A stretch of 32,101 nucleotides of DNA, from the NCBI GenBank assembly GCA_947258515.1, contig CAMYIO010000007.1:1-32101 (forward strand), given 5' to 3'. A program made the position numbers and the translations under genes. Positions 1 through 8,239 of this stretch are shown piece by piece. Numbering within the stretch: the first letter of the stretch is position 1; every line of letters begins with the position of its first letter. A model generated the notes under the pieces. That model was not told the origin of the DNA and searched no databases. It saw only the letters and a program-made list of their open reading frames with translations. The DNA is from an uncultured Ectothiorhodospiraceae bacterium. Its GTDB lineage: Bacteria; Pseudomonadota; Gammaproteobacteria; UBA9214.

Positions 1-28
1 TATAATTATAACTTGTTGGTGACATCGT

Positions 29-98
29 GCAAGAGCGGCGTCCACGCCGCGATTCGAGGTGTAACAAAAAACAATCGCGGCGAGGACGCCGCTCCTAC
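29..98. repeat. Inverted pair of 26-bp REP-like palindromes
   Basis: Two 26-nt units face each other: 29-54 on the plus strand and 73-98 on the minus strand, separated by an A-rich spacer (55-72). Each follows the plan G-N-A-(A/G)-GAGCG, three bases, a four-base loop, the complementary three bases, then CGCGATT. The two copies differ at only three positions or so, so the whole block can form a cruciform. This is the look of the GTAGGAGCG...CGCGA type of REP element common in gammaproteobacteria (established knowledge). The minus-strand copy runs into plsC: the plsC stop codon TAG (95-97) lies in the TAGGAGCG core. A third unit of the same plan and length lies at 28023-28048 inside the end of hslV. 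Confidence 0.85.
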
Positions 99-832
99 AA
101 GGTAGTGATCTCCTGCATGCGCGCTTCGATCCAGTCGGAGGCTTCGGCCAGTAGCTGCTGGGCCGATTTCCCGGCCGGATCGATGGGTGCGCCGATGCGA
201 ACCTGTATGACCCCTGGACGCTTGATAAAACTGCGACGTGGCCAGTACTCGCCCGCATTGTGTGCAACCGGCACAAGGGGATAACCGCTCTGCTCGGCCA
301 GCACGGCACCCCCTATGCGGTAGCGCCCGCGCGCTCCGGCCGGAATGCGGGTACCTTCAGGAAAGATGACGACCCAGATGCCTTCCCTGAGACGTGTCTG
401 TCCCTGGGTGACCAACTGCACGACAGCTGCCCGGCCACTGCCACGTTTAATGTGAATGCATTTCATTAATGCAAGGCCCCAGCCAAAAAACGGAATCCAC
501 ATCAATTCCCGCTTGGCGACCCAGACCTGAATAGGAAAAATTTGCTGCAGTGCAATTGTCTCCCAGGTGGACTGGTGCTTGGAAAAGACAATACCTGCAT
601 CCCTGGTGATATGTTCACTGCCCTGTATCTCGTGGGTGAGCTTGCAGGTGACTTTCAGCCACCAGAGGATAAAGTGCACCCATACCTGAACCAGTTGCCA
701 GCGCGTTTCGAGAGTAAAGAACACGGTAAACAGCAGCAGGGTGGCAAAGATCACCAGCGAAACAGGAAAGACGATCCAGAAGGCCAGCGAGCGTAACCAG
801 AGTACAAAATAGGAAGTGTTGTCTGTCGACAT
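95..832 (-). CDS. plsC: 1-acyl-sn-glycerol-3-phosphate acyltransferase (PlsC family)
   Basis: A 245-residue membrane acyltransferase that would convert lysophosphatidate to phosphatidate in phospholipid synthesis. A long hydrophobic N-terminal segment (about residues 10-40) anchors it. The catalytic block KHQSTWE is at 85-91 (H86 ... E91, an H-X4-E form of the usual H-X4-D), and the substrate-binding motif FPEGTR is at 157-162. The H-X4-E form occurs in a known subfamily, so I do not read it as a defect. It is the last gene of a minus-strand run after gmhB, with an 8-bp gap. Its stop codon is contributed by the REP-like palindrome at 73-98, so the element abuts or trims the C-terminus. Some relatives act on lyso-ornithine lipid or other lysolipids; the exact acceptor is not shown by sequence. 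Confidence 0.9.
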   Translation of the reverse strand: MSTDNTSYFVLWLRSLAFWIVFPVSLVIFATLLLFTVFFTLETRWQLVQVWVHFILWWLKVTCKLTHEIQGSEHITRDAGIVFSKHQSTWETIALQQIFPIQVWVAKRELMWIPFFGWGLALMKCIHIKRGSGRAAVVQLVTQGQTRLREGIWVVIFPEGTRIPAGARGRYRIGGAVLAEQSGYPLVPVAHNAGEYWPRRSFIKRPGVIQVRIGAPIDPAGKSAQQLLAEASDWIEARMQEITTL

Positions 833-840
833 GTGGTTCT

Positions 841-1386
841 TCAGTGGCTGTCTGTGTTTAATAAATGGTTGACGGCGCTGTAGAGGTCGTCGAATACAGC
901 AACCTCCGGATCCAGCTCCGGGCTGCTGACGGTACCGAATCCCTTACCCGTTTTGACCAGTATCGGTGTGGCTCCCGCGGCCGTGGCTGCCTGGATATCC
1001 CGTAGTGAATCACCAATGACAGGTACGCCGCGCAGATCAGTGCGTAACCGTGCTGCGATATCCAGAAGCAGGCCCGGCTTTGGCTTGCGACAGTTGCAGC
1101 CATCATCCGGACCATGTGGGCAGAAGAACACGGCATCGATCATGCCGCCGCATTCGATGATGCGGTGCTGCATGGTTTCATGTATCCGTGCGAGGGTATC
1201 CAGATCAAACAGTCGGCGTGCAATGCCCGACTGATTGGTGGCCACTACCACGTGCCAACCCGCGCGGTGCAGGCGTGCAATGGCCTCGAGGCTACCGCGA
1301 ATCGGCTGCCACTCCGATGGAGACTTGATGAATTCATCAGAGTCTTCATTGATGACACCATCACGGTCGAGGATGATCAGCTGCAT
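841..1386 (-). CDS. gmhB: D-glycero-beta-D-manno-heptose 1,7-bisphosphate 7-phosphatase
   Basis: 181 residues, the normal size for GmhB. A HAD-superfamily phosphatase that removes the 7-phosphate of heptose bisphosphate on the way to ADP-heptose for the LPS inner core. It opens with the nucleophile motif LDRDGVIN (D7 and D9). A zinc-binding insert with the C-x-H ... C-x-C pattern (FFCPHG ... GCNCRKPKPG) is typical of GmhB and separates it from histidinol phosphatase. A later GDSLRDIQAA block is the HAD motif IV acidic cluster. The start overlaps the stop of the upstream MazG-like gene by one base (TGATG), which suggests translational coupling. gmhB next to plsC and glyS is a recurring gammaproteobacterial arrangement. 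Confidence 0.93.
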   Translation of the reverse strand: MQLIILDRDGVINEDSDEFIKSPSEWQPIRGSLEAIARLHRAGWHVVVATNQSGIARRLFDLDTLARIHETMQHRIIECGGMIDAVFFCPHGPDDGCNCRKPKPGLLLDIAARLRTDLRGVPVIGDSLRDIQAATAAGATPILVKTGKGFGTVSSPELDPEVAVFDDLYSAVNHLLNTDSH

Positions 1387-1721
1387 CAGGTGTCCCTGAA
1401 TTCCGACACCCGTATACGACCATTGATCATGCGCGATTTGCGCTGCTCGATTTTTTCCATCTTTGCCCAGAAGGCATCATCAAGTTTGAAGTCGGCCGCA
1501 ATGGCAGTGCCGAGCAACAGGATCATCAGGTCTGCGCACTCCTCGGCGAGGCTCTCCACATTCTTGCCCTTGGTAACACAGGCAGAAATTTCACCAAGCT
1601 CCTCGGTCATCAGGGCAATGCGGTAGGCCAGTTCTTCGCCACCGGTATTTTTAAAGTCATGCTTGTCATGGAACGACTGGACGGCCGCAAGCATATCCCT
1701 GTATGAGTCTTTGTCAGTCAT
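1386..1721 (-). CDS. MazG-like nucleotide pyrophosphohydrolase
   Basis: 111 residues, all-alpha. It carries the MazG-type metal-binding motifs: EELGE in the first helix pair and EECADLM in the second (E-E-x-x-E ... E-E-x-x-D). Such single-domain proteins hydrolyse (d)NTPs or modified nucleotides to the monophosphate; the substrate here is unknown. The gene sits between glyS and gmhB, with a 39-bp gap from glyS and a 1-bp overlap with gmhB, so it is probably part of the same transcript. I see no good Shine-Dalgarno sequence before the ATG at 1721; an A/T-rich stretch precedes it. It lies in a cluster that usually runs straight from glyS to gmhB, so it looks like an insertion into the operon. 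Confidence 0.82.
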   Translation of the reverse strand: MTDKDSYRDMLAAVQSFHDKHDFKNTGGEELAYRIALMTEELGEISACVTKGKNVESLAEECADLMILLLGTAIAADFKLDDAFWAKMEKIEQRKSRMINGRIRVSEFRDT

Positions 1722-1760
1722 GTATCTATTTTAACTGAATCAAAATTACCAGCGGGTGTG

Positions 1761-3836
1761 TCATCCATGCAGCAGGGAAATGTCAGCAACCTGCAGAAAC
1801 AGTTCAGACAGCGCCTGCAGCAGGGCGAGCCGATTGTCACGCAAGGCAGCATCATCCGCCATCACCATAACGTCATCAAAAAATGCATCCACTGGTGTTT
1901 GTAATGCGGCCAGTTGACACAATGCATCGGTGTAATCGCGCTGCTTGATCAGGGGCTGTGTCTGCGCGTCGAGCGTCCGCAAGGCTGTCGCAAGTCCCTG
2001 TTCAGCGGGTTCATGCAGCAGATCCATGTCGTAACAGGCGGGAATGGCGCTATCGGCCTTACGCAGAATATTGCGTATACGTTTGTTCGCCGCTGCCAGA
2101 TTCACGGCTTCAGGCAATTCACGAAAGGCACGGACGGCGCGCATGCGTTGATCAAAATCCAGCGGCCGTCGAGGTTGTCTGGCCAGCACGGCCTCGAAGA
2201 CGTGCACCTCGTAACCGGCATCGAGATACCAGGCACGCAGGCGATCCATCATGAAGTTGAACAGGGTATCGCCGATGTTGCCGGCATCAAGATTGGCGGG
2301 AAAATTGTTTGCCGCGCTGTCGATGAAGGCTCGCAGATCCAGGTCGAGTTGCTTTTCTATGAGTATACGCAGCAGACCAAGTGCGGAACGGCGCAGGCCA
2401 AACGGGTCCTTGTCACCCGTCGGTGTTTGCCCAATGGCAAAGATTCCGACCAGCGTATCCAGTCGTTCGGCAATCGCCAGTGCCTGTCCGGTTTCTGATT
2501 CCGGCAGGGTGTCGCCGGCAAAGCGGGGTTGATACTGCTCATCCAGTGCCCTGGCAACGTGTTCGTCCTCGCCATCGTGCAGCGCATAGTAACGCCCCAT
2601 GATGCCCTGCAAGTCAGGGAACTCGAACACCATGCTGGTGACCAGGTCGCACTTGCACAGGGCCGCCGCGCGCTGTACCTGCCCGACATTGAAATCCAGT
2701 GTCCCGGCGAGGGCAGTGGCAATAGCCGCAATGCGGTTTTGCTTGTCTCCCAGCGAACCGAGTCTTTTCTGGAAGGTCATGCCATGCAGTTGTGCGGCGC
2801 GACTGTGTAGTGATTGCTTGCGGTCCTGGTTCCAGAAGAACACCGCATCTTCCAGTCGTGCCCGGATGACGCGTTCGTTGCCTGCCTTGATCTGCTGCGG
2901 GTCCTTGCTGGCAATATTGGCGACCGTGATGAAGTGCGGCAGCAGTTTGCCCTGATCATCAACGACAGGAAAATATTTCTGGTGGTCCTGCATGCTGGAG
3001 ATCAGTGCTTCTGCGGGCACCTCGAGAAAGCGTGCATCATAACTGCCGCTGATGGCCACCGGCCATTCAACCAGTGCGTTGACCTCGTCCAGCAGGGCCG
3101 CATCGATCAGCGTCCGGCCGCCGAGTGCAGCACCGGCTTCCGTGACCTGGGTGCGGATAGAATCCCGTCGCCGTTCCATATCCACCTCGACCATGCCGTG
3201 CCGTTCCAGTGTCTGCACATAGTCGCCCGCTTCGGGAATCGCGATGGGCTCGTTGTGATGAAAGCGGTGGCCGCGCGAATAACGGTCGCTGTCGATGCCG
3301 AGCACGCGGGCCTTTATCGCTTCGCCACCGAACAGCAGCACAATCCAGTGGAGCGGACGCACGAACTCGATATCTGAATTGCCCCAGCGCATGCGTTTCG
3401 GCATCGGCAAGGTTTTCAGTGCCTTTTCAAGTAACCCGGGTATCACCTTGCTGCTCGCCTGGCCGGTCTCCGTGGAGTGATACACCAGCCAGCTGCCCTT
3501 GTCGGTTTGCAGCTCATCGAGTTCGCTCACCGTTACACCACAGGAACGCGCGAAGCCCTCGGCCGGTTTGGTCGGCGTGCCATCGGCATCGAAGGCGGCT
3601 TTCAGTGCCGGGCCGCGTTTTGTGACCTCACGGTCAGGTTGCGCCACGGGTACATCCCTGATGAGCATTGCCAGACGCCGCGGTGTGGCATAGGCGTGGC
3701 TGCTGCCGTGTGCCAGCCGATTTTCATCCAGCAGTGCATCCAGTGAAGCCTGCAGCGCGTCGCGCATACGACGCAGCGCTTTCGGCGGTAACTCCTCGGT
3801 ACCGATCTCGATGAGCAAATCACGCTGTGTCGTCAT
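1761..3836 (-). CDS. glyS: Glycine--tRNA ligase beta subunit
   Basis: 691 residues, full length for the bacterial beta subunit of the alpha2-beta2 glycyl-tRNA synthetase. It recognises tRNA-Gly and completes the enzyme with GlyQ. The N-terminus ([18 protein letters not shown]) is the family signature. The central segment containing [12 protein letters not shown] and the C-terminal helical anticodon-binding region are in place. Its start overlaps the glyQ stop by 4 bp (ATGA), so the two subunits are translationally coupled. No frameshift or truncation seen. Confidence 0.97.
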   Translation of the reverse strand: MTTQRDLLIEIGTEELPPKALRRMRDALQASLDALLDENRLAHGSSHAYATPRRLAMLIRDVPVAQPDREVTKRGPALKAAFDADGTPTKPAEGFARSCGVTVSELDELQTDKGSWLVYHSTETGQASSKVIPGLLEKALKTLPMPKRMRWGNSDIEFVRPLHWIVLLFGGEAIKARVLGIDSDRYSRGHRFHHNEPIAIPEAGDYVQTLERHGMVEVDMERRRDSIRTQVTEAGAALGGRTLIDAALLDEVNALVEWPVAISGSYDARFLEVPAEALISSMQDHQKYFPVVDDQGKLLPHFITVANIASKDPQQIKAGNERVIRARLEDAVFFWNQDRKQSLHSRAAQLHGMTFQKRLGSLGDKQNRIAAIATALAGTLDFNVGQVQRAAALCKCDLVTSMVFEFPDLQGIMGRYYALHDGEDEHVARALDEQYQPRFAGDTLPESETGQALAIAERLDTLVGIFAIGQTPTGDKDPFGLRRSALGLLRILIEKQLDLDLRAFIDSAANNFPANLDAGNIGDTLFNFMMDRLRAWYLDAGYEVHVFEAVLARQPRRPLDFDQRMRAVRAFRELPEAVNLAAANKRIRNILRKADSAIPACYDMDLLHEPAEQGLATALRTLDAQTQPLIKQRDYTDALCQLAALQTPVDAFFDDVMVMADDAALRDNRLALLQALSELFLQVADISLLHG

Positions 3837-4744
3837 GCGGCACCCCCGTCATCGGTCAGCATGGGGAAGCCAAGTGCCTCACGGGCTGCAAAATAGGCCT
3901 CAGCTACCTGCCGGGAGAGGGTGCGTACACGCAGGATATAGCGTTGCCGTTCCGTCACCGAGATAGCATTGCGTGCATCCAGCAGGTTGAAGGTATGCGA
4001 GGCCTTGAGTACCATCTCATAGGCCGGCAGCGGCAGCTGTGCCTCGATCAGGCGGTTGCTTTCGCGTTCACAGGTATCGAACCAGTCGAGTAACGAGGCG
4101 ACATCGGCGTGTTCGAAATTGTAGGCCGACATTTCGACCTCGTTCTGGTGATAGACATCGCCGTAGCTGACCGGGCCGTCCGGGCCTTCGGTCCACACCA
4201 GGTCAAAGATGCTCTCGGCTTCCTGCAGGTACATGGCAATACGTTCGAGGCCGTAGGTCAGTTCGCCGCTGACCGGGTGGCACTCGAGGCCGCCGACCTG
4301 CTGAAAATAGGTGAATTGCGAAACCTCCATGCCGTTCAGCCAGATTTCCCAGCCGAGGCCCCAGGCGCCCAGCGTCGGTGATTCCCAGTTGTCCTCGACA
4401 AAGCGGATGTCGTGCACCAGCGGATCAATTCCCAGTTCACGCAGCGAACCCAGGTACAGTTCCTGTATGTCCAGGGGCGACGGTTTCAGCAGCACCTGGT
4501 ACTGGTAATAGTGCTGCAGGCGGTTCGGGTTTTCACCATAGCGGCCATCGGTGGGACGGCGCGAGGGTTGCACATAGGCTGCACGCCAGGGTTCGGGACC
4601 GATGGCGCGCAGGAAGGTGGCCGGGTGAAAGGTACCGGCACCGACCTCCATGTCATACGGTTGCAGCAAGGCGCAGCCTTGCCGGCTCCAGTAGTCTTGC
4701 AGCGCAAGTATCAGGCCCTGAAATGTTTTAGCTGTCTCTGCCAC
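3833..4744 (-). CDS. glyQ: Glycine--tRNA ligase alpha subunit
   Basis: 303 residues, full length for the class II catalytic alpha subunit, which activates glycine with ATP and charges tRNA-Gly together with GlyS. The N-terminus ([17 protein letters not shown]) and the segments [16 protein letters not shown] and [20 protein letters not shown] are hallmark blocks of the family. It is the first gene of the minus-strand operon glyQ-glyS-mazG-like-gmhB-plsC. The start is the ATG at 4744; the upstream 222-bp divergent spacer contains a possible promoter. The alpha2-beta2 form of GlyRS is standard for gammaproteobacteria. Confidence 0.97.
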   Translation of the reverse strand: MAETAKTFQGLILALQDYWSRQGCALLQPYDMEVGAGTFHPATFLRAIGPEPWRAAYVQPSRRPTDGRYGENPNRLQHYYQYQVLLKPSPLDIQELYLGSLRELGIDPLVHDIRFVEDNWESPTLGAWGLGWEIWLNGMEVSQFTYFQQVGGLECHPVSGELTYGLERIAMYLQEAESIFDLVWTEGPDGPVSYGDVYHQNEVEMSAYNFEHADVASLLDWFDTCERESNRLIEAQLPLPAYEMVLKASHTFNLLDARNAISVTERQRYILRVRTLSRQVAEAYFAAREALGFPMLTDDGGAA

Positions 4745-4778
4745 GTTTTTTCAAATCATTCGGAATGCGGATTGCAAG

Positions 4779-4798
4779 CCGCACAGTATAGCGTGCGG
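4779..4798 (-). promoter_or_regulatory. Possible glyQ promoter -10 inside a 6-bp inverted repeat
   Basis: On the minus strand, TATACT (4785-4790) is a good -10 hexamer about 40 bp before the glyQ start. It is embedded in the inverted repeat CCGCAC-N8-GTGCGG. No convincing -35 box lies at 16-18 bp. The repeat could be an operator or chance; the rest of the spacer 4745-4966 holds nothing else I recognise apart from the ribosome binding site of the rightward gene. Confidence 0.3.
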
Positions 4799-4966
4799 TG
4801 CCTCAAATTTCGCTACAGCCGCAGCAGGGATGCAAACTATACAGGCACTTTCGTGACAATCGACGTGTCTGTATGGTAAATGTGGTAGTCGATGTGCGCA
4901 GCAAGCGGCTTCAGACGCGACAGGCGGTAGCCGACACATTATTCAGTATCCAGGTGGAGGAAAAGC

Positions 4967-5533
4967 ATGTCCCGGCTAATTCTCGAACCCACACCGCAGG
5001 CCCAGTGGCAGGCACTGGTGCACGAGGCACAGGCAGCCTGCCACCGGCATCTTGATGAATCACTGGAAAGCTACCTGGTGTTTTTGCTGATGCGTTTCGC
5101 CGACAGGCCATACTGTACGGCACGCATCATGGCTGAAGACTATCTCAAGTCACAGGCGCTTCACGGCCAACAGCTTGCCGGGCAGCTGCGTGAAGTCGGT
5201 GATCACTGTTTGCTGTTCTCCGGCCTGTTTCCGCAGCTGGCCGAACGCCGCCTGGTACCCGTGAGCTATTTTGTCAACATCGGACGCAGTTCCTACCAGC
5301 AATTATCCACGGTACTGGATCGTGGCTGGTGTTCTGTATACAGCCATCTGTCCGAGACCTTTGTGGTACTGATGGATATCCTGCACGCCATGCGCGGCCT
5401 CGCTGGCGAGACCGTGTTGACGCCTATCCAGGCGATGGATCTGTGGCAGGATACCGGCAGCCGTCGCTGCTATGAGCAGATGTGTGCTGACGGTCGTTTC
5501 AGCCCGTCCCCCGCAAGTACTGATAAACACTGA
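4967..5533 (+). CDS. Unrecognised conserved-looking soluble protein
   Basis: 188 residues, no family I can name. The start is well supported by a strong Shine-Dalgarno, AGGTGGAGG at 4952-4960, six bases before the ATG. There is no signal peptide and no membrane segment. The protein looks mainly alpha-helical. Its middle has a block rich in aromatic and hydrophobic residues (FSGLFPQLAERRLVPVSYFV, then GRSSYQQLS), and the C-terminal tail is Pro/Ser-rich and probably disordered. Codon use resembles the neighbours, so it is likely a real resident gene. It is followed by a short terminator-like hairpin (5537-5558), which argues that it is monocistronic and separate from the PP-loop/tusA cluster downstream. 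It is divergent from glyQ. Confidence 0.75.
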   Translation: MSRLILEPTPQAQWQALVHEAQAACHRHLDESLESYLVFLLMRFADRPYCTARIMAEDYLKSQALHGQQLAGQLREVGDHCLLFSGLFPQLAERRLVPVSYFVNIGRSSYQQLSTVLDRGWCSVYSHLSETFVVLMDILHAMRGLAGETVLTPIQAMDLWQDTGSRRCYEQMCADGRFSPSPASTDKH

Positions 5534-5536
5534 ATC

Positions 5537-5558
5537 ACCCGGAAATAGTCCGGGTTTT
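5537..5558 (+). terminator. Weak rho-independent terminator
   Basis: ACCCGG (5537-5542), a 7-base loop, CCGGGT (5550-5555), then a T-run to 5558. It lies directly after the stop of the 4967-5533 gene. The stem is short (6 bp) and the T tract is four bases, so efficiency is uncertain. Confidence 0.55.
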
Positions 5559-5634
5559 CTGCCGCGGCGGGTCGCGCATGCGGTAGAATCCGCGTGACAG
5601 ATTTCCCACACTCAATCACGCCCGCTCAATCACC

Positions 5635-6678
5635 ATGACCCGACAAGCAAAAGCTGTTGCACTGATTTCCGGTGGTCTTGATTCATTGCTTGCGGCACGG
5701 GTCGTGATGGAGCAGGGCGTTCACGTTGAAGGCATCAATTTTTATACCGGCTTTTGTATCGAAGGCCACACCCACGCCATCCGTAAAAAGGACCGGCAAC
5801 GGCCGAAGCGCAACAATGCCTTGTGGTCGGCAGAACAGCTCGGTATCAGGCTGCACATCGTGGACATTATTGAAGAGTACCAGGATGTGGTTATCAACCC
5901 GAAACACGGTTATGGCAGCAACCTCAATCCGTGCCTTGATTGCAAGGTCTTCATGGTTAACAAGGCACGTGAGTGGATAGACGCGAACGGTTTCGATTTC
6001 ATTATTACCGGTGAAGTCATTGGCCAGCGACCGATGTCGCAACGCAAGGACACGCTGCCGGTCATCGCGCGAGACTCGGGTGCCGGTGAGCGACTCGTGC
6101 GCCCCCTGTGTGCAAGAAACCTGCCCGCAACCTTGCCCGAGAAAGAGGGCTGGCTTGATCGTGAGCGCCTCTATGGTTTCAATGGCCGTTCACGCAAGCC
6201 GCAAATGGCGCTGGCCAAAGCGTTCGGATTCGAGGATTACGCACAGCCGGCCGGTGGTTGCTGTTTCCTCACGGATAAACAGTATTCGCTGAAGCTGGCA
6301 GACCTGTGGCGTACCCGCGGCAGGCGTGAATACGACCTCGACGATATCATGCTGTTGAAGGTCGGGCGGCACTTGCGGCCACGCGCGCATTTCAAAATCA
6401 TCGTCGGCCGCGAAGAAGGCGAAAACCGCTTTCTTGAAGGTTATAGAAAGCGCTTTATCAGTATGATACCGACCAGTCATACCGGTCCGCTGGTACTGAT
6501 CGATGGCGAGGTCGGTCCGGGGGATATTGAGCTGGCGGCCCGTCTGACGGCACGCTTCAGCCAGGGACGCGATGCGGCGCTGGTTACGGTAGAGGTCAGG
6601 CAGACAGATGGCATGACGCAATCACTGGATGTCATACCCGTGCCGAGCGAGGAGATACCCGGTGACTGGTATGTCTGA
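5635..6678 (+). CDS. PP-loop ATPase with Fe-S-type cysteines and NFACT-R-like C-terminus; probable tRNA thiolation enzyme
   Basis: 347 residues. The N-terminal half is a PP-loop (AANH-like) ATP pyrophosphatase related to ThiI/MnmA-type tRNA thiouridine synthases: the P-loop SGGLDS is at residues 12-17. Cysteines C100 and C103 (NPCLDC) together with C209/C210 (GGCC) give the CxxC ... C layout seen in tRNA-thiolating enzymes that hold a [4Fe-4S] cluster. The C-terminal third (about 235-325, with GRHLRPRAHFKIIVGR and later GPLVLIDGE and ARFSQGRDAALV) resembles the NFACT-R (DUF814) RNA-binding domain. Databases often call such proteins tRNA (5-methylaminomethyl-2-thiouridylate)-methyltransferase, which is misleading because no methyltransferase fold is visible. 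The next gene is tusA, a sulfur carrier, which supports a sulfur-relay role. Which tRNA position is modified (s4U8, s2U34 or other) cannot be read from sequence. Confidence 0.82.
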   Translation: MTRQAKAVALISGGLDSLLAARVVMEQGVHVEGINFYTGFCIEGHTHAIRKKDRQRPKRNNALWSAEQLGIRLHIVDIIEEYQDVVINPKHGYGSNLNPCLDCKVFMVNKAREWIDANGFDFIITGEVIGQRPMSQRKDTLPVIARDSGAGERLVRPLCARNLPATLPEKEGWLDRERLYGFNGRSRKPQMALAKAFGFEDYAQPAGGCCFLTDKQYSLKLADLWRTRGRREYDLDDIMLLKVGRHLRPRAHFKIIVGREEGENRFLEGYRKRFISMIPTSHTGPLVLIDGEVGPGDIELAARLTARFSQGRDAALVTVEVRQTDGMTQSLDVIPVPSEEIPGDWYV

Positions 6679-6728
6679 GTGCAGTTTGTTAGTGAAGCGT
6701 TGTCACGCACGCCAGGCGCTTTCCTAGT

Positions 6729-6962
6729 ATGGCTGCCGTCATCGTCGATGCCCGCAACCTGCTTTGTCCCATGCCGGTCATTCGCACCCAGGATGCCGTG
6801 GTAAAATTGCAGCCGGGTGATTCAATCAAGGTGCTGTGTACCGATCCGGGGGTGCTGCATGATATTCCGGCCTGGTGCCGGGTACACGGTCACGAGATCA
6901 GCAACATCGAAGAACATGAGCATGAAATTACCATTACCGTTCGAGTGGGCCAGTCCGGCTAG
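6729..6962 (+). CDS. tusA: TusA-family sulfur carrier protein
   Basis: 77 residues, standard TusA size. The signature DARNLLCPMPVIRTQ near the N-terminus carries the active cysteine of the CPxP motif, which bears the persulfide. In the family this protein hands sulfur from a cysteine desulfurase to tRNA thiolation, molybdopterin or sulfur-oxidation pathways. It lies 50 bp after the PP-loop enzyme and 6 bp before the CDF transporter on the same strand. The first of these makes a dedicated sulfur donor for the upstream enzyme likely (inference). There are no dsr or hdr genes nearby, so a role in sulfur oxidation is not indicated here. The symbol denotes the family; orthology to E. coli TusA itself is not proven. 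Confidence 0.88.
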   Translation: MAAVIVDARNLLCPMPVIRTQDAVVKLQPGDSIKVLCTDPGVLHDIPAWCRVHGHEISNIEEHEHEITITVRVGQSG

Positions 6963-6968
6963 TTTGTT

Positions 6969-8141
6969 ATGAGTCACACGCATCTCCCCGACCCGCTGGA
7001 TACACGCTACCGGGACATCCGCAAGGTGACACTGGTTGGTGCGGTCGTTGACCTGGTGCTGGGTGTTGCCAAGATAGTTGTCGGGGTCGTTGCCAGTTCA
7101 CAGGCGTTGATTGCCGATGGTATCCATTCATTGTCTGACCTGGCGACGGATTTCCTGGTGTTGTTTGCGGCCAAGCATGCACATCGCCAGGCCGATGACG
7201 AACATCCCTACGGTCATGGCCGTATCGAGACCGTGGCGACGGTGGTGCTGGGCGTGTCACTGGTCGCCGTTGCCGTCGGCATCAGTTACGACGCGGTACG
7301 GCGCCTGATGGCGCCGGAATTACTGCTGCACCCGGGCTGGCTGGCACTGCTGGTCGCGGTAATCTCGGTGCTGTCAAAGGAGCTGATCTACCAGTACACC
7401 GCACGTGCGGCGCGTCGTCTGCGTTCAAAGATGTTGCATGCCAATGCCTGGCACAGCCGCAGTGATGCCATATCCTCGATCATCGTCGTCATTGGCGTCA
7501 TCGCGACCATGCTGGGCTACCCATCGTTTGACGCGCTGGCTGCCGTGGCGGTTGCATTGATGGTTGCCAAGATCGGCTGGGACCTGCTGTGGAAAAGCCT
7601 GCAGGAATTGATTGATACCGCGCTGGACCCGGAGAGGGTCGAGGCGATCCGCGAAACCATCATGGCGATAGACGGTGTGCGTACCTGTCATATGCTGCGT
7701 ACGCGCCATAGCGGCAGTGATGCACTGGTGGATGTACATATCCTGGTTGATCCGGCCTTGAGTGTCTCGGAGGGCCACCAGATTGGCGAGGCGGTGCGCT
7801 GGCGCCTGATAAAAACCATAGATGATGTCTCGGACGTCACGGTGCATATCGATCCCGAGGATGATGAACTGGCCTCGGCCTGTGCCGGATTGCCATTGCG
7901 CGATGAAGTCCTGCGGCGGCTTGAACAGCAGTGGCAGCACCTCGATATCGGCGAGCGTCTCGACAAGGTGGTGGTGCACTACCTCGATGGCAAGGTGCAT
8001 GTGGAAGTGTTTCTGAACAGCACTGGCGAGGAATCACAACAGCTTGCCGAGTTGTCCACCGCGATCCGCGAGTCGGCGCAAAAGGCGCAGGACATTGGTG
8101 ATGTCAATGTCTATGTTCAACACGAAGGCGCACCAATATAG
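6969..8141 (+). CDS. Cation diffusion facilitator (CDF) metal efflux transporter with extended C-terminus
   Basis: 390 residues, longer than the roughly 300 of FieF-type CDFs. The N-terminal part has six hydrophobic segments. Metal-site motifs of the family are visible: DGIHSLSD in TM2 and HSRSD in TM5, with the conserved HPYGHGR loop between TM2 and TM3. These transporters exchange Zn2+, Fe2+ or similar ions for protons across the inner membrane. A ZT-dimer cytoplasmic domain follows (about 215-300, ending VTVHIDPEDDE). The final 90 residues (VVVHYLDGKVHVEVFLN ... DVNVYVQ) look like a second, divergent copy of the same beta-alpha-beta fold. The start is 6 bp after tusA. The stop codon lies inside the first NtrC-type site of the glnA promoter. 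Confidence 0.9.
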   Translation: MSHTHLPDPLDTRYRDIRKVTLVGAVVDLVLGVAKIVVGVVASSQALIADGIHSLSDLATDFLVLFAAKHAHRQADDEHPYGHGRIETVATVVLGVSLVAVAVGISYDAVRRLMAPELLLHPGWLALLVAVISVLSKELIYQYTARAARRLRSKMLHANAWHSRSDAISSIIVVIGVIATMLGYPSFDALAAVAVALMVAKIGWDLLWKSLQELIDTALDPERVEAIRETIMAIDGVRTCHMLRTRHSGSDALVDVHILVDPALSVSEGHQIGEAVRWRLIKTIDDVSDVTVHIDPEDDELASACAGLPLRDEVLRRLEQQWQHLDIGERLDKVVVHYLDGKVHVEVFLNSTGEESQQLAELSTAIRESAQKAQDIGDVNVYVQHEGAPI

Positions 8142-8145
8142 TGCG
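8129..8145. promoter_or_regulatory. NtrC-type binding site, distal, glnA enhancer
   Basis: A 17-bp palindrome CGCAC-N7-GTGCG matching the TGCAC-N7-GTGCA pattern of NtrC sites. It overlaps the last codons of the upstream CDF gene. Its centre (8137) is about 129 bp before the predicted glnA start and 31 bp from the second site, three helical turns, as in the enteric glnA enhancer. Confidence 0.72.
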
Positions 8146-8159
8146 GCCTGTTGAATGAT

Positions 8160-8176
8160 TGCACATAATTGGTGCG
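8160..8176. promoter_or_regulatory. NtrC-type binding site, proximal, glnA enhancer
   Basis: TGCAC-N7-GTGCG, 9 of 10 positions of the TGCAC/GTGCA arms. The centre (8168) is about 98 bp upstream of the predicted sigma-54 start. Paired with the site at 8129-8145 on the same face of the helix, which favours cooperative binding of phosphorylated NtrC. Confidence 0.8.
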
Positions 8177-8239
8177 TCTGTAGGGGGTGGCTGTCAGCTA
8201 ACAGTGTGAATTTTAGAGAGTTGCCCACCGCCGCCGCCG

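Noticed and set aside
85-91. Possible catalytic defect in PlsC (H-X4-E instead of H-X4-D; positions here are residue numbers)
   Set aside because: The KHQSTWE form recurs in a known acyltransferase subfamily, so it is not evidence of loss of function.
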